DNA of 64,000 nucleotides from Gammaproteobacteria bacterium (lineage in GTDB: Bacteria; Pseudomonadota; Gammaproteobacteria; Pseudomonadales; JADFDG01): the NCBI GenBank assembly GCA_018262975.1, contig JADFDG010000018.1, positions 22,070-86,069 on the forward strand. Direction: 5' to 3'. Of this stretch, positions 14,378-25,453 are shown piece after piece (position 1 is the first letter of the stretch; each line of letters opens with the position of its first letter). The notes beneath the pieces were generated by a model. The model searched no databases. It was given only the letters and a program-made list of their open reading frames with translations, and was not told where the DNA came from. The position numbers and the translations under genes were made by a program.

Positions 14378-16315
14378 GTGAACGACATGGCCAAGAACCT
14401 GCTCCTGTGGATCGTCATCGCCGCGGTCCTGCTCGCCGTCTTCAACAACTTCAAGGGCGGCCAGACCAGGGCGGCGCCGGTGGACTACTCCACCTTCATC
14501 TCGCAGGTGAAGGAAGGCCGTGTCGAGAGCGTCACCATTACCGAGCAGTCGGTGCGTGGCACCTACGACGACCAGTCGCGCTTCGAGACGGTGCTGCCGA
14601 CGGTGATGGACCTCGACCTCATGCCCACGCTGCTCGACAACGACGTGCGCGTGGTGGGTACCGAGCCGGAACGCCAGGGCTTCTTCACCCAGTTGTTCCT
14701 CGCCATCCTGCCCATCCTCATCATCATGGCCGTGTTCATGTTCTTCATGCGCCAGATGCAGGGCGGTGGCGCCGGCGGTCGCGGCGGCCCGATGACGTTC
14801 GGCAAGTCCAAGGCGCGCCTGCTCACCGAGGACCAGATCAAGACCACCTTCCAGGACGTCGCCGGTTGCGACGAGGCGAAGGAGGAAGTGAAGGAAATCG
14901 TCGACTTCCTGCGTGACCCGTCCAAGTACACCAAGCTCGGCGGCCGCATCCCGCGCGGCGTGCTGATGGTCGGCCCGCCGGGTACCGGCAAGACCCTGCT
15001 CGCCAAGGCCATCGCCGGCGAGGCCAAGGTGCCGTTCTTCTCCATCTCCGGCTCGGACTTCGTCGAGATGTTCGTGGGCGTGGGCGCCTCGCGCGTGCGC
15101 GACATGTTCGAGCAGGCCAAGCGCCACTCGCCGTGCATCATCTTCATCGACGAAATCGACGCGGTGGGCCGTTCGCGCGGCGCCGGCCTCGGTGGTGGCC
15201 ACGACGAGCGCGAGCAGACCCTCAACCAGTTGCTGGTGGAGATGGACGGCTTCGACGCCAATGACGGCATCATCGTCATCGCCGCCACCAACCGCCCCGA
15301 CGTGCTCGACAACGCCCTGCTGCGCCCGGGCCGTTTCGACCGCCAGGTGACCGTCGGCCTGCCGGACGTGCGTGGCCGCGAGCACATCCTCAAGGTGCAC
15401 ATGCGCAACGTGCCGATCGGCGAGGACGTCGACGCGGCCATCATCGCCCGCGGTACGCCGGGCTTCTCCGGTGCCGACCTGGCCAACCTGGTCAACGAGG
15501 CGGCCCTGTTCGCCGCCCGCGTCGACAAGAAGACCGTCACCCAGCGTGAGTTCGAGCTCGCCAAGGACAAGATCCTGATGGGCACCGAGCGCAAGACCAT
15601 GGTGATGAGCGAGGAAGAAAAGCGCCGCACCGCCTACCACGAGGCCGGCCACGCCATCGTCGGCCGCGTCGTGCCCGAGCACGACCCGGTGTACAAGGTG
15701 TCGATCATCCCGCGCGGCCGCGCGCTGGGCGTCACCATGTACCTGCCGGAGGAGGACCGCTACAGCATCAGCAAGCTGCAGCTGGAGAGCCGTATCAGCG
15801 TGATGTTCGGCGGCCGCATCGCCGAGGAGATCATTGGCGGCTTCGACGGCGTGACCACCGGTGCCTCCAACGACATCCAGCGTGCCACGGAGATGGCGCG
15901 CAGCATGGTGACCAAGTGGGGCCTGTCGGAGAAGATGGGTCCGCTGATGTACGAGGAGGACGAGGGCGAGGTATTCCTCGGCCGTTCCGTCACCCAGCGC
16001 AAGCACATCTCCGACCAGACCGCGGTGGAAATCGACCGCGAGGTACGCGCCATCATCGACCGCTGCTACCAGCGCGCCGAGCAGATCCTGCGCGAGCACC
16101 GCGAGAAGCTCGACGTGATGTCCGATGCGCTGATGCAGTACGAGACCATCGACGCCGAGCAGATCGACGACATCATGAACGGCGTGAAGCCGCGCCCGCC
16201 CAAGGGCTGGACCGACAAGACCGGTGGTCCGGGCAGCGGTGGTGCGGTGGCAACCGCCGGGGCGCCCACCGACAAGCCGGCCGGTCCGATCGGCGGCCCG
16301 GCCAGCCAGCCCTGA
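14378..16315 (+). CDS. ftsH: ATP-dependent zinc metalloprotease FtsH
   Basis: FtsH is a membrane-anchored AAA+ protease that degrades membrane proteins and regulators such as sigma-32 and LpxC. It is 645 aa. The GTG at 14378 follows GAGGA at good spacing and gives [20 protein letters not shown]. Two transmembrane helices (about 8-24 and 102-122) flank a periplasmic domain. Walker A is GPPGTGKT at about 199-206; ATPase motifs include [15 protein letters not shown]. The zinc protease site HEAGH is at 421-425. The C-terminus is a Pro/Gly-rich tail. A hairpin without a U-run (16320-16337) separates it from folP. Confidence 0.98.
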   Translation: MNDMAKNLLLWIVIAAVLLAVFNNFKGGQTRAAPVDYSTFISQVKEGRVESVTITEQSVRGTYDDQSRFETVLPTVMDLDLMPTLLDNDVRVVGTEPERQGFFTQLFLAILPILIIMAVFMFFMRQMQGGGAGGRGGPMTFGKSKARLLTEDQIKTTFQDVAGCDEAKEEVKEIVDFLRDPSKYTKLGGRIPRGVLMVGPPGTGKTLLAKAIAGEAKVPFFSISGSDFVEMFVGVGASRVRDMFEQAKRHSPCIIFIDEIDAVGRSRGAGLGGGHDEREQTLNQLLVEMDGFDANDGIIVIAATNRPDVLDNALLRPGRFDRQVTVGLPDVRGREHILKVHMRNVPIGEDVDAAIIARGTPGFSGADLANLVNEAALFAARVDKKTVTQREFELAKDKILMGTERKTMVMSEEEKRRTAYHEAGHAIVGRVVPEHDPVYKVSIIPRGRALGVTMYLPEEDRYSISKLQLESRISVMFGGRIAEEIIGGFDGVTTGASNDIQRATEMARSMVTKWGLSEKMGPLMYEEDEGEVFLGRSVTQRKHISDQTAVEIDREVRAIIDRCYQRAEQILREHREKLDVMSDALMQYETIDAEQIDDIMNGVKPRPPKGWTDKTGGPGSGGAVATAGAPTDKPAGPIGGPASQP

Positions 16316-16340
16316 CCCTTCGGGCTCCTCGCGGAGCCCG

Positions 16341-17228
16341 ATGCGTTTTGCGCCTGCAACTGCCGTGATCCGCGCCCTGTACTGCGGCAATCGCCGCCTC
16401 GACCTGTCGCGCCCGCGCGTGATGGGGATCCTCAACGTCACCCCCGATTCGTTCTCGGACGGCGGTTGCCATGCCACCGTCGAGGCGGCGCTCGCGCATG
16501 CCCGGCGCATGGTCGCCGACGGTGCCCATCTCATCGATGTCGGTGGCGAGTCGACCCGCCCGGGCGCGGCCCCGGTGTCGGTGCAACAGGAACTCGATCG
16601 CGTGGTGCCGGTGGTGGAGCGCATCGCCCGCGAGCTCGACACCTGCATTTCGGTCGACACCAGTACGCCGGAAGTGATGCGGGCAGTCGCCGCTGCCGGT
16701 GCGCACCTGCTCAATGACGTGCGCGCGCTGGGCCGCCCGGGGGCGCTGGCGGCGGCGGCGGCCACCGGCCTGCCGGTGTGCCTGATGCACATGCGCGGCG
16801 AGCCGGGCACCATGCAGCAGTCGCCGCACTACGATGACGTGGTGGCGGAAGTCATGGCGTACCTGCGCGAGCGCATGGATGCCTGCCTGGCTGCCGGCAT
16901 CGCCGCCGACCGGCTGCTGGTCGATCCCGGCTTCGGTTTCGGCAAGAATCTCGCGCATAATCTCGCGCTGCTTGCCCGCCTGCAGGCGTTCGCCGCGCTC
17001 GACGCGCCGCTGCTGGTCGGGCTTTCGCGCAAGTCGATGATCGGCGCGGTGCTCGGCGATGCCGCCGGCGTGCCGCGTCCGTTGGACGGCCGCCTGCACG
17101 GCTCGGTGGCGGCCGCCGTCGTCGCGGCCATGAAGGGTGCTGCGATCATTCGCGTACATGACGTCTCCGCCACCGCCGACGCGCTTGCGCTGGTGGCGGC
17201 GCTGCAACAACAGGAAGCTCAACCATGA
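16341..17228 (+). CDS. folP: Dihydropteroate synthase
   Basis: FolP joins p-aminobenzoate to the pterin pyrophosphate in folate synthesis and is the sulfonamide target. From the ATG at 16341 it is 295 aa, family length. Signatures are [50 protein letters not shown] and [14 protein letters not shown]. The other partner of this step's pathway, folK, is at 38497-37988. It overlaps glmM by 4 bp (ATGA) in the conserved ftsH-folP-glmM order. Confidence 0.97.
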   Translation: MRFAPATAVIRALYCGNRRLDLSRPRVMGILNVTPDSFSDGGCHATVEAALAHARRMVADGAHLIDVGGESTRPGAAPVSVQQELDRVVPVVERIARELDTCISVDTSTPEVMRAVAAAGAHLLNDVRALGRPGALAAAAATGLPVCLMHMRGEPGTMQQSPHYDDVVAEVMAYLRERMDACLAAGIAADRLLVDPGFGFGKNLAHNLALLARLQAFAALDAPLLVGLSRKSMIGAVLGDAAGVPRPLDGRLHGSVAAAVVAAMKGAAIIRVHDVSATADALALVAALQQQEAQP

Positions 17229-18553
17229 CCAGGAAGTATTTCGGCACCGACGGCATCCGTGGACGCGTGGGCGAGCCGCCCATCACCCCCGATTTCGTGC
17301 TCAAGCTCGGCTGGGCCGCCGGCAAGGTGTTCCAGGAAAGCGGCAAGTCGAAGATCCTGATCGGCAAGGACACGCGCATTTCCGGCTACATGTTCGAGGC
17401 GGCCCTCGAGGCCGGCCTGGTCGCCGCCGGCGCCGACGTGCGCATGCTCGGCCCGATGCCGACGCCTGCCATCGCCTACCTCACGCGCACCTTCCACGCG
17501 CAGGCCGGCATCGTCATTTCCGCCTCGCACAACCCGTTTGACGACAACGGCATCAAGTTCTTCTCCGCCGAAGGCAAGAAGCTGCCCGACGAGGTCGAAC
17601 TGCGCATCGAGCGCATGCTCGAGGAGCCGATGGTCACGGTGCCGTCGGCGCAGCTGGGCAAGGCGCTGCGCATCGAGGGCGCGCGCGGCCGCTACATCGA
17701 GTTCTGCAAGTCGACGGTGCCGCTGGGCATGAGCCTGGCCGGCATGCACATCGTCGTCGACGGCGCCAACGGCGCCTGCTACCACACTGCCCCGGACATC
17801 CTCGACGAACTTGGCGCGCGGGTGACGAAGATCGCCACCGAGCCGGACGGCTACAACATCAACCGCGAGTGCGGCTCCACCCACCCGGATGGTCTTCAGG
17901 CCAAAGTGCGCGCCCTCGGCGCCGATCTCGGCATTGCGCTCGATGGCGATGGCGACCGCCTGATCATGGTCGATCGCCACGGTGAAGTCGTCGACGGCGA
18001 TGAGCTGATGTACATCATTGCCAGCGACCGCCACCGCCAGGGCACGCTCCGTGGTGGCGTGGTCGGCACGCTGATGACCAACTTCGGCTGCGAGCTGGCG
18101 CTGAAGGACCTGGGCGTGCCGTTCGCGCGCGCCAACGTCGGCGACCGCTACGTGATGGCCGAACTCGAGGCGCGCGGCTGGTCGCTGGGCGGCGAGTCCA
18201 GCGGCCACCTGGTGTGCCTGGACAAGACCACCACCGGTGACGGCATGGTGGCGGCGCTGCAGGTGCTCGCGGCCCTGCAGCGCAGCGGCCAGACCCTGGA
18301 CCAGGCGCGCCGCGGCATGAGCAAGCTCCCGCAGCGCATGGTCAACGTGAAGGTGGCCCGCGAGGCGGCGAAGGCGCCGGCCGCCCTGGCGGCGGTCGCC
18401 GAGGCCGAGGGGCGCCTGGCCGGCCGCGGCCGGGTACTGTTGCGCCCCTCGGGCACCGAGCCGGTGGTACGCGTGATGGTCGAGGGCGAGGACGCTGCCC
18501 TGGTCGATGAACTGGTCCGCTGGCTGGCCGACCGGGTGGCGGCCGCCGCCTGA
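17225..18553 (+). CDS. glmM: Phosphoglucosamine mutase
   Basis: GlmM converts glucosamine-6-phosphate to glucosamine-1-phosphate for UDP-GlcNAc, needed for peptidoglycan and LPS. It is 442 aa. The start is [20 protein letters not shown]. The phosphoserine loop is [20 protein letters not shown]. The metal loop is [16 protein letters not shown], the sugar loop GGESSGHLV, and the phosphate loop [15 protein letters not shown]. It starts inside the folP stop region, so translation is coupled. An AACAACAGGAA stretch overlaps its ribosome-binding region but is also folP coding sequence. Confidence 0.98.
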   Translation: MTRKYFGTDGIRGRVGEPPITPDFVLKLGWAAGKVFQESGKSKILIGKDTRISGYMFEAALEAGLVAAGADVRMLGPMPTPAIAYLTRTFHAQAGIVISASHNPFDDNGIKFFSAEGKKLPDEVELRIERMLEEPMVTVPSAQLGKALRIEGARGRYIEFCKSTVPLGMSLAGMHIVVDGANGACYHTAPDILDELGARVTKIATEPDGYNINRECGSTHPDGLQAKVRALGADLGIALDGDGDRLIMVDRHGEVVDGDELMYIIASDRHRQGTLRGGVVGTLMTNFGCELALKDLGVPFARANVGDRYVMAELEARGWSLGGESSGHLVCLDKTTTGDGMVAALQVLAALQRSGQTLDQARRGMSKLPQRMVNVKVAREAAKAPAALAAVAEAEGRLAGRGRVLLRPSGTEPVVRVMVEGEDAALVDELVRWLADRVAAAA

Positions 18554-18561
18554 GGCGCCGG

Positions 18562-18590
18562 TTGGCTTCCCGGGGGTGACCGGCTAACAT
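18562..18590 (+). promoter_or_regulatory. Possible sigma-70 promoter for tpiA-secG-tRNA-Leu
   Basis: TTGGCT (18562-18567), a 17-bp spacer and TAACAT (18585-18590) lie in the 66-bp gap between glmM and tpiA. Pattern match only. Confidence 0.45.
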
Positions 18591-18619
18591 TGCGCTCCCT
18601 TTGGGGAGGGGGTACTCGG

Positions 18620-19381
18620 GTGCAGGCAGACAAACGTCGCCCGCTGGTGGCCGGCAACTGGAAAATGCACGGCAACCTCGCGGAAGCCCGTGAGCGGGCA
18701 TTGGCCGTGCGCGCCGGTGCCAACGGCCTGGCCTGCGAGCTGGCGCTGGTGCCGCCCTTCCTGCATGTCCCGTTGCTGGCCGAACTCCTGCGCGATTCGC
18801 CGGTGGCGGTGGGTGCCCAGGATGTCAGCGAGCATGCTTCCGGTGCGTACACCGGCGAGGTGTCGGCCGGCATGCTGGTGGATGCCGGTTGCCGTTACGT
18901 GATCGTCGGCCACTCCGAGCGGCGCGCGCTGTTCGGCGACACCGACGCGGTGGTGGCGGCCAAGTTCATGGCGGCCCGTGCCGCCGGGCTGGTGCCGGTG
19001 CTGTGCGTGGGCGAGACGCTCGCCGAGCGCGAGGCGGGTGCCACCGGCAACGTGGTGTTGCGCCAGCTGGACGCGGTGCTGGCCGTGGCCGGGTCCGCGG
19101 CGGTGTGCGCGGCGGTGCTGGCCTACGAGCCGGTATGGGCGATCGGCACCGGCCTCACCGCCACGCCGGCGCAGGCCCAGGAGGTGCACGCCTTGCTGCG
19201 TGCGCACCTGGCCCGGAAAGATTCGCAAGGCGCCGCTGCCGTACGCATCCTGTACGGCGGCAGCGTGAAGGCCGGCAATGCGGGGGAGATCTTCGCCATG
19301 CCGGACGTGGACGGTGGACTGGTGGGCGGCGCATCGCTGGATGCCCGCGAGTTTCTGCAAATCTGCGCCCAGGCGCGCTAA
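18620..19381 (+). CDS. tpiA: Triosephosphate isomerase
   Basis: TpiA interconverts dihydroxyacetone phosphate and glyceraldehyde-3-phosphate in glycolysis and gluconeogenesis. The GTG at 18620, behind a strong GGGGAGGGGG, gives 253 aa starting VQADKRRPLVAGNWKMHGN. Catalytic features are the Lys in GNWKMHG, the His in VIVGHSERRALFGD, and the Glu in AYEPVWAIGTG. The phosphate-binding loops ILYGGSVKAGNAGEI and GGLVGGASLDAREF close the barrel. secG follows after 14 bp. Confidence 0.97.
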   Translation: MQADKRRPLVAGNWKMHGNLAEARERALAVRAGANGLACELALVPPFLHVPLLAELLRDSPVAVGAQDVSEHASGAYTGEVSAGMLVDAGCRYVIVGHSERRALFGDTDAVVAAKFMAARAAGLVPVLCVGETLAEREAGATGNVVLRQLDAVLAVAGSAAVCAAVLAYEPVWAIGTGLTATPAQAQEVHALLRAHLARKDSQGAAAVRILYGGSVKAGNAGEIFAMPDVDGGLVGGASLDAREFLQICAQAR

Positions 19382-19395
19382 CAGGTATTACATCG

Positions 19396-19764
19396 ATGGA
19401 AGTCGCTCTGCTCGTGGTGCATGTGCTGGTTTCGCTGGCGCTGATCGGTTTCATCCTCATCCAGCACGGCAAGGGTGCCGACGCCGGCGCCTCCTTCGGC
19501 GGCGGCGGTGCGCAGACGGTATTCGGTTCGGCCGGCTCGGCCACGTTCCTCACGCGCACCACCAAGTGGCTCGCCGTGGTGTTTTTCTCTACCAGTCTTG
19601 GCCTTGCCTATCTTGCGCGAGTCGAGGCAGAAGGGGAGAATAGCGCCCTCATTTCGGAGACCCCGGCGCCGGCAGCGGCCACGGGTGATGTACCGGCCGC
19701 CCCGGCGGCTCCCTCGTCCTCCGATATGCCTGCCGCGCCGGCACCGGTGCCGGCCGGCGAATAA
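19396..19764 (+). CDS. secG: Preprotein translocase subunit SecG
   Basis: SecG is the accessory inner-membrane subunit of SecYEG. It is 122 aa. The first helix MEVALLVVHVLVSLALIGFI is followed by the signature QHGKGADAGASFGGGGAQTV FGSAGSATFLTR, then a second helix (about 55-75). The C-terminal 45 residues are an Ala/Pro-rich tail, typical of high-GC proteobacteria. tRNA-Leu(GAG) begins 9 bp after the stop, as in the secG-leuU pair of E. coli. Confidence 0.95.
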   Translation: MEVALLVVHVLVSLALIGFILIQHGKGADAGASFGGGGAQTVFGSAGSATFLTRTTKWLAVVFFSTSLGLAYLARVEAEGENSALISETPAPAAATGDVPAAPAAPSSSDMPAAPAPVPAGE

Positions 19765-19773
19765 GCGTTCCCT

Positions 19774-19858
19774 GCCCAGATGGTGAAATTGGTAGACACG
19801 CTACTTTGAGGGGGTAGTGGCGAAAGCCGTGTCGGTTCAAATCCGACTCTGGGCACCA
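19774..19858 (+). tRNA. tRNA-Leu (anticodon GAG)
   Basis: An 85-nt type II tRNA. The acceptor arm is GCCCAGA/TCTGGGC with A73 and an encoded CCA. The D arm is GTGAAATTGGTAGACAC. The anticodon loop TTGAGGG gives GAG, reading CUC and CUU. A long variable arm TGGCGAAAGCCGTG and the T arm GGTTCAAATCC complete it. It is probably cotranscribed with tpiA-secG. Confidence 0.97.
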
Positions 19859-19860
19859 AA

Positions 19861-19895
19861 TTCCACGCAAGTGGAAAGTACCTGTCGAAAGGTAC
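19861..19895 (+). other. Two short hairpins downstream of tRNA-Leu
   Basis: TTCCAC/GTGGAA (19861-19876) and GTACC/GGTAC (19878-19895) are consecutive small stems after the CCA end. They may help 3' processing or termination; there is no long U-run. Confidence 0.35.
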
Positions 19896-19904
19896 AGTTT
19901 CGCG

Positions 19905-19933
19905 TTGACATGACGGGTTGTTAACCCTACAGT
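19905..19933 (+). promoter_or_regulatory. Strong sigma-70 promoter for initiator tRNA and rimP operon
   Basis: Consensus TTGACA (19905-19910), a 17-bp spacer and TACAGT (19928-19933) are followed by the GC-rich discriminator CTGCGCCC, as in stable-RNA promoters under stringent control. It directly precedes tRNA-fMet. Confidence 0.8.
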
Positions 19934-19949
19934 CTGCGCCCGGTTTTGA

Positions 19950-20026
<77 letters not shown>

Positions 20027-20135
20027 CTTACGGTGCCTTGGCAACAGGCCCGCTGCAGAAATGCAGGAAAGAGCCCTCCGGGGGTTCATTGCTAGACGGT
20101 CTCGCGTAGCGGTCCGTCTACAGGCTTCGTTCGCG

Positions 20136-20165
20136 AAATGGGCCTCATGCAGGCCCATTTTTTTT
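20136..20165 (+). terminator. Intrinsic terminator between tRNA-fMet and rimP
   Basis: AAATGGGCCT (20136-20145) pairs with AGGCCCATTT (20151-20160), followed by an eight-T run (20158-20165). It lies in the 183-nt stretch between the tRNA and rimP, so it would end part of the transcripts and attenuate rimP-nusA-infB. Another hairpin, TAGACGG/CCGTCTA (20093-20120), precedes it. Confidence 0.8.
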
Positions 20166-20209
20166 GCTCGTGATTTGTGATTCGGCGCCCGATGGCGCGG
20201 GAGCGACCG

Positions 20210-20683
20210 GTGACCACAGCCAAGCGCGACCTCAAGGCCCTGCTCGAACCCGCCGTCACGGCGCTCGGTTTCGAGTTGTGGGGCATCGAGTACATCGTGC
20301 GCGGCCGTCACCGCCTGCTGCGCGTGTACATCGATGGTCCCGAGGGCATCACGGTCGACGATTGCGCCTCCGTGAGCCACCAGGTCAGCGGCGTGCTGGA
20401 CGTCGAGGACCCCATTCCCGGCGAGTACACCCTCGAGGTGTCCTCCCCCGGCCTCGATCGCGTGCTGTTCGAGCCGGAGCAATACGCGCGTTACGCCGGC
20501 AGCCTGCTCAACCTGCGCCTCGCGGCGCCGGTAGCGGGCCGTCGTCGTTTCCGCGGGCGCCTCAAGAGCGTGACCGACACCGGCCTCGTGCTGGCCACCG
20601 ACGATGGCGGCGAACAGGCAATCGCCTTCGCCGACATCGACAAGGGCCAGATCGAGCCGGAGTTTTCCAACAACAAGCGGTGA
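20210..20683 (+). CDS. rimP: Ribosome maturation factor RimP
   Basis: RimP is needed for 30S subunit maturation. The GTG at 20210 (GGGAG 7 nt upstream) gives 157 aa starting VTTAKRDLKALLEPAVTALG. In-frame ATGs at 20177 and 20192 lack a ribosome-binding site. Family motifs are GFELWGIEYIVRGRHRLLRV, VDDCASVSHQVSGVLDVEDP and YTLEVSSPGLDRVLF. It is the first protein gene of the conserved rimP-nusA-infB operon. Confidence 0.95.
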   Translation: MTTAKRDLKALLEPAVTALGFELWGIEYIVRGRHRLLRVYIDGPEGITVDDCASVSHQVSGVLDVEDPIPGEYTLEVSSPGLDRVLFEPEQYARYAGSLLNLRLAAPVAGRRRFRGRLKSVTDTGLVLATDDGGEQAIAFADIDKGQIEPEFSNNKR

Positions 20684-20731
20684 TGCCGGGACGGCAACAC
20701 CGCCAACCACGAAAGCGATGGGCACAAGGCG

Positions 20732-22216
20732 ATGAGCAAAGAGATCCTCCTCGTAGCTGAGACCGTCTCCAACGAGAAGGGCGTCGACCGCGACGTCATT
20801 TTCCAGGCGATCGAGGCCGCGCTGGCCGCGGCCACCAAGAAGCGTTTCCGCGAGGAAGACGTGGAGATCCGCGTGGCCATCGACCGCCGCACCGGCGAGT
20901 ACAAGTCGTACCGCGTCTGGCGCGTGGTGCCTGACGAGGAGTTGTTCGAATTCGGCCACCAGCTCACCCTCGATGAAGCCCACGAGAAGGATCCGTCGCT
21001 GAAGCTCGGCGACATCTGGGAAGAGGAAGTCGAGTCGGTCGATTTCGGCCGTATCGCCGCCCAGACCGCCAAGCAGGTCATCGTGCAGAAGGTGCGCGAG
21101 GCCGAGCGGGCGCAGATCGTCGAGCAGTTCCGCCACCGCGTCGGCACGCTGGTGACCGGTACCGTCAAGAAGGTCACCCGCGACAACGTGATCCTGGACC
21201 TGGGCGCCAACGCCGAGGCCCTGCTGCCGCGCAGCGAGATGCTGCCGCGCGAGGTGTTCCGCACCAACGACCGCGTGCGCGCCGTGCTCTACACCATCAA
21301 TACCGAGAACCGCGGCCCGCAGCTGATGGTTTCCCGCACCCGTCCGGAAATGCTCATCGAGCTGTTCAAGATCGAGGTGCCGGAGATCGGCGAGGAACTC
21401 ATCGAGATCCGCGGCGCCGCCCGCGATCCGGGCGTGCGCGCCAAGATCGCCGTGAAGTCCAACGACCAGCGCATCGACCCGCAGGGCGCCTGCATCGGCA
21501 TGCGCGGTTCGCGCGTGCAGGCCGTGTCCGGCGAGCTGGGCGGCGAGCGCGTGGACATCGTGCTGTGGGACGACAACCCCGCCCAGTACGTCATCAACGC
21601 CATGAGTCCGGCCGAGGTTTCGTCGATCATCGTCGACGAGGACCGCCACTCCATGGATATCGCCGTCGAGGAAGACCAGCTGGCCCAGGCCATCGGTCGC
21701 GGCGGCCAGAACGTCCGCCTGGCCAGCGAAATGACCGGCTGGGAGCTGAACGTGATGACCGTCGAGGACGCCAACGCCAAGCAGGCGAGCGAGGCGGAGT
21801 CGGTGGTGCAGGTGTTCATGAAGGATCTCGACGTCGACGAGGAAGTCGCCCAGGTGCTGGCCGACGAGGGTTTCACCACCCTCGAGGAAATCGCCTACGT
21901 GCCGATCGACGAGATGCTCTCCATCGAGGGTTTCGACGAGGACATCGTCAACGAGCTGCGCCAGCGCGCCAAGGATGCGCTGCTGACCCGCGCGCTGGCC
22001 TCCGAGGAAAAACTCGAGGGCAGCGAGCCGGCCGAAGACCTGCTCGGCATGGCGGGCATGGATCGCGCCACCGCGTTCGCGCTGGCGGCCCGCGGCATCC
22101 GCACGATGGAAGACCTCGCCGAGCAGGCGGTGGACGACATCGTCGATGTCGAAGGCATGAACGAGGAGCGCGCCGCTGCCCTGATCATGGAAGCGCGCAA
22201 GCCCTGGTTCGCCTGA
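20732..22216 (+). CDS. nusA: Transcription termination/antitermination factor NusA
   Basis: NusA binds RNA polymerase and modulates pausing, termination and rRNA antitermination. It is 494 aa. The RNAP-binding N-terminal domain (1-130) starts [20 protein letters not shown]. It is followed by S1 (about 135-200), KH1/KH2 (about 230-345, with [20 protein letters not shown] and [15 protein letters not shown]), and two C-terminal acidic repeats (about 365-420 and 440-490). The acidic repeats are typical of gammaproteobacteria. In E. coli NusA feeds back on its own operon; the leader terminator at 20136-20165 would allow the same. Confidence 0.98.
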   Translation: MSKEILLVAETVSNEKGVDRDVIFQAIEAALAAATKKRFREEDVEIRVAIDRRTGEYKSYRVWRVVPDEELFEFGHQLTLDEAHEKDPSLKLGDIWEEEVESVDFGRIAAQTAKQVIVQKVREAERAQIVEQFRHRVGTLVTGTVKKVTRDNVILDLGANAEALLPRSEMLPREVFRTNDRVRAVLYTINTENRGPQLMVSRTRPEMLIELFKIEVPEIGEELIEIRGAARDPGVRAKIAVKSNDQRIDPQGACIGMRGSRVQAVSGELGGERVDIVLWDDNPAQYVINAMSPAEVSSIIVDEDRHSMDIAVEEDQLAQAIGRGGQNVRLASEMTGWELNVMTVEDANAKQASEAESVVQVFMKDLDVDEEVAQVLADEGFTTLEEIAYVPIDEMLSIEGFDEDIVNELRQRAKDALLTRALASEEKLEGSEPAEDLLGMAGMDRATAFALAARGIRTMEDLAEQAVDDIVDVEGMNEERAAALIMEARKPWFA

Positions 22217-22262
22217 ACACGCGCTCGATACACGCCGCCGGCGCTGTTGCCGGGGTGAAGGA

Positions 22263-25004
22263 ATGACGACCGGAGACAAAAGTACCCGTATGGCAGAGGT
22301 AACCGTCAGGCAGCTGGCCGACAAGCTGAACGTCGCGGCGGAAACGCTGTTGGCGCAGATGCGCGATGCCGGCCTTTCGCATTCCTCGGCGGACGAGGCC
22401 GTGTCCGATGCCGAGAAAGAGCAGTTGCTCACGCACCTGAAGCGTGCGCACGGCAAGGAAGACGAGGCCGGGTCCAGGCGCATCACGCTCAAGCGCAAGG
22501 AAACCACCACCATCAAGACCGCCAGCGCGGCCACGGGCAAGACCAAGACCGTGGAGGTCCAGGTCAAGAAGACCCGTACCTACGTCAAGCGCAGCGATCT
22601 TGAAACCAAGGCTGCCGAGGAAGAGGCGCAGCGCCTCGCCGAGGAAGAAGCACGCCTGGCTGCCGAACAGGCCGCCCGCGAGGCCGAGGCCCGGGCTGCC
22701 GAGGCGCGTCGCGAGGAAGAGGCCCGCCGCGAGGCCGACGCCCGTCGTGACGAGGAAGCCCGTCGCAAGTCGGCGCAGGTGGGCGTCGACGACGTCGAGG
22801 CGGCCCACCGCCACAAGGAAATCAAGGTTCCGCACCACACCACCGAGGCGGCCCGCCTGGCCGCCGAGAAAGTGGCGAAGATCGAGGCCGAGGAGCGCAA
22901 GAAGCGCGAGGAAGCCGATGCGGCGCGTCGCAAGAACGCCGGTGCGTTGAAGGAAGTCGAGGAAAAGGCCGCCAAGGAAACCGCGGAGAAGGCCAAGCGC
23001 CTCGCCGAGGAGCTGGCGCACCGCACCGACAGCGGTCCGCGTGACGATGACGCCGCACCGCTGGTCGGCGCCGGCATCGTGGCCCGCGCCTTCGAGCAGA
23101 GCATCGAGGAAGAGGCGCACAGCCTCAAGAAGGACAGCAAGAGCAAGCTGGCCGGCAAGCGTCGCAAGCAGACGCAGAAAATGGCGTTCGAAGGAACGCT
23201 CCGCAGCTCCTTCCACAAGGGGCACGCATTCGAGAAACCGACGGCGAAAATGGTCTACGAAGTCGAGATCGGCGAGGCCATCACCGTTGGCGACCTCGCC
23301 CAGAAACTGTCGATGAAGGTCGGCGAACTCATCAAGACGCTCATGAAGATGGGCGAGATGGTCACCGTCAACCACGTGCTCGACCAGGACACCGCCGTGC
23401 TGGTGGTCGAGGAACTCGGCCACAAGGCGAAGATCGTCAGCGCCAACGCCGTCGAGGAAGCCCTCGTCGAGTCGATCAGCCGCGAAGGCGCCCCGGCGCC
23501 GCGCGCGCCGGTGGTCACCATCATGGGCCACGTCGACCACGGCAAGACCTCGCTGCTGGACTACATCCGTCGCACCAAGGTGGCGGCGGGCGAGGCCGGC
23601 GGCATCACGCAGCACATCGGCGCCTACCACGTCGATACCGGGCACGGCATGATCACCTTCCTCGACACCCCGGGCCACGCGGCGTTCACCGCCATGCGTG
23701 CCCGCGGTGCCTCGGCGACGGACATCGTGATCATCGTCGTGGCGGCCGATGACGGCGTCATGCCGCAGACGGTCGAGGCGATCAACCACGCGCGCGCCGC
23801 CGGCGTGCCGATGATCGTGGCCGTCAACAAGATGGACAAGCCGTCGGCCGACCCGGAGCGCGTGCGCTCCGAGCTGACGCAGCACCAGGTCGTGTCGGAA
23901 GAGTGGGGCGGCGACGTGCAGTTCGTGCCGGTCTCCGCGCACACCGGCCTGGGCATCGACAAGCTGCTCGACGCCATCCTGATCCAGGCCGAAGTGCTCG
24001 AGCTCAAGGCCGTGCCCACCGGTCCGGCCGAGGGCGTGGTCATCGAGTCGCGCCTGGACAAGGGCCGTGGTCCGGTTGCCTCGCTGCTCATCCAGCAGGG
24101 TGAACTGCACCCGGGCGACATGGTGCTTGCCGGCCAGTTCTACGGCCGCGTGCGCGCGATGAACGACGAGCATGGTCGCCCGCTGAAGGCCGCCGGCCCG
24201 TCGATCCCGGTCGAAGTGCTGGGCCTGGCCGGCGTGCCGGATGCCGGCGACAAGGTCATGGTCGTGCCGGACGAGCGCCGTGCTCGCGAGGTGGCGCAGC
24301 ACCGTATCGAGAAGGACCGCCAGGCCCGCATGGCGCGCCAGCAGTCCTCCAAGCTCGAGAACGTCTTCGCGAACCTGGCGCAGAACGAGAAACCGACCGT
24401 CAACATCGTCCTCAAGACCGACGTGCGCGGTTCGCTCGAGGCGCTCATCGGCGCCCTGTCGGACCTCAGCACCGAAGAGGTCAAGGTCAACATCGTTTCC
24501 AGCGGCGTCGGTGCCATCACCGAGTCCGACGTGAACCTGGCCATGACCTCCCGTGCCGTCATGCTGGCCTTCAACGTGCGTGCCGACAGCACCGCCAAGA
24601 AGATCTGCGAGCGCGAAGGCATCGACCTGCGTTACTACAGCGTCATCTACGACATGATCGATGACGTGAAGGCGGCGATGGGCGGCCTGCTGGCGCCGGA
24701 GAAGCGCGAGACCATCCTTGGTATCGCCGAGGTCCGCGAGGTGTTCCGTTCGTCGAAGTTCGGCGACGTCGCGGGCTGCATGGTGGTCGAGGGCGTGGTC
24801 TACCGCAACAAGCCGATCCGCGTGCTGCGCAACGACGTGGTGGTCTTCCAGGGCGCGCTCGAGTCGCTGCGCCGCTTCAAGGACGACGTCGCCGAGGTGC
24901 GTGCCGGCATGGATTGCGGTATCGCCGTCCGCGGTTACAACGACGTGCGTGCCGGCGACAAGATCGAGGTCTACGAGGTCAAGGAGATCGCCCGCACGCT
25001 GTGA
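22263..25004 (+). CDS. infB: Translation initiation factor IF-2
   Basis: IF-2 is the GTPase that places fMet-tRNA on the 30S subunit. It is 913 aa from the ATG at 22263. The ATG at 22290 gives the family-like start [20 protein letters not shown] (904 aa) and may be the true one; neither has an ideal Shine-Dalgarno sequence. An IF2_N domain is followed by a 200-residue Ala/Glu/Lys/Arg coiled stretch, a second IF2_N-like domain ([20 protein letters not shown]), the G domain from about residue 422 ([33 protein letters not shown]), and the C-terminal fMet-tRNA-binding domains. Confidence 0.98.
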   Translation: MTTGDKSTRMAEVTVRQLADKLNVAAETLLAQMRDAGLSHSSADEAVSDAEKEQLLTHLKRAHGKEDEAGSRRITLKRKETTTIKTASAATGKTKTVEVQVKKTRTYVKRSDLETKAAEEEAQRLAEEEARLAAEQAAREAEARAAEARREEEARREADARRDEEARRKSAQVGVDDVEAAHRHKEIKVPHHTTEAARLAAEKVAKIEAEERKKREEADAARRKNAGALKEVEEKAAKETAEKAKRLAEELAHRTDSGPRDDDAAPLVGAGIVARAFEQSIEEEAHSLKKDSKSKLAGKRRKQTQKMAFEGTLRSSFHKGHAFEKPTAKMVYEVEIGEAITVGDLAQKLSMKVGELIKTLMKMGEMVTVNHVLDQDTAVLVVEELGHKAKIVSANAVEEALVESISREGAPAPRAPVVTIMGHVDHGKTSLLDYIRRTKVAAGEAGGITQHIGAYHVDTGHGMITFLDTPGHAAFTAMRARGASATDIVIIVVAADDGVMPQTVEAINHARAAGVPMIVAVNKMDKPSADPERVRSELTQHQVVSEEWGGDVQFVPVSAHTGLGIDKLLDAILIQAEVLELKAVPTGPAEGVVIESRLDKGRGPVASLLIQQGELHPGDMVLAGQFYGRVRAMNDEHGRPLKAAGPSIPVEVLGLAGVPDAGDKVMVVPDERRAREVAQHRIEKDRQARMARQQSSKLENVFANLAQNEKPTVNIVLKTDVRGSLEALIGALSDLSTEEVKVNIVSSGVGAITESDVNLAMTSRAVMLAFNVRADSTAKKICEREGIDLRYYSVIYDMIDDVKAAMGGLLAPEKRETILGIAEVREVFRSSKFGDVAGCMVVEGVVYRNKPIRVLRNDVVVFQGALESLRRFKDDVAEVRAGMDCGIAVRGYNDVRAGDKIEVYEVKEIARTL

Positions 25005-25030
25005 AGCGTGCGTCGCATCCCGGATAAGCC

Positions 25031-25453
25031 ATGAGCCACGATTTTCTCGAACGTCCCGGTTCCAGCCGCCCGCAACGCGTGGCGGACGAGATCCAGAAGG
25101 AGCTCGCCCGCCTCGTGCAGTTCGAGGTGAAGGATCCGCGCCTCGGCATGGTGACCATCACCGCTGTCGAGGTGGCCAGGGACTTCTCCTATGCCGATGT
25201 CTGGTACACGGTGCTCAAGGGTGACCGCGCCAAGTCGCAGAAGGCGTTGGAGAGCGCCACCGGCTTCCTGCGTACGCAGATCGGCCGGGCGATCAAGCTG
25301 CGCATCACCCCGCACCTGCGCTTCCGTTTCGACGAGGCGACCGAGCGTGGCATCGCCATGTCCACGCTGATCGACCAGGCGCGGGCCGACGACAAGCGCA
25401 TCGTCCACCACGACGACCAGCCGCCAGCCAAGCCGGACGATGGCAACGACTGA
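25031..25453 (+). CDS. rbfA: 30S ribosome-binding factor RbfA
   Basis: RbfA binds helix 1 of 16S rRNA and promotes late 30S assembly and cold adaptation. It is 140 aa. The KH-like fold has [44 protein letters not shown], and [18 protein letters not shown]. The last 15 residues are a charged, Pro-rich tail that overlaps truB by 14 bp. It is part of the infB-rbfA-truB-rpsO-pnp cluster. Confidence 0.97.
   Translation: MSHDFLERPGSSRPQRVADEIQKELARLVQFEVKDPRLGMVTITAVEVARDFSYADVWYTVLKGDRAKSQKALESATGFLRTQIGRAIKLRITPHLRFRFDEATERGIAMSTLIDQARADDKRIVHHDDQPPAKPDDGND

Noticed and set aside
17207..17217. CA motif AACAACAGGAA at the glmM ribosome-binding region
   Set aside because: It is short and encodes the Gln-Gln-Glu end of FolP, so coding explains it; kept only as a remark.
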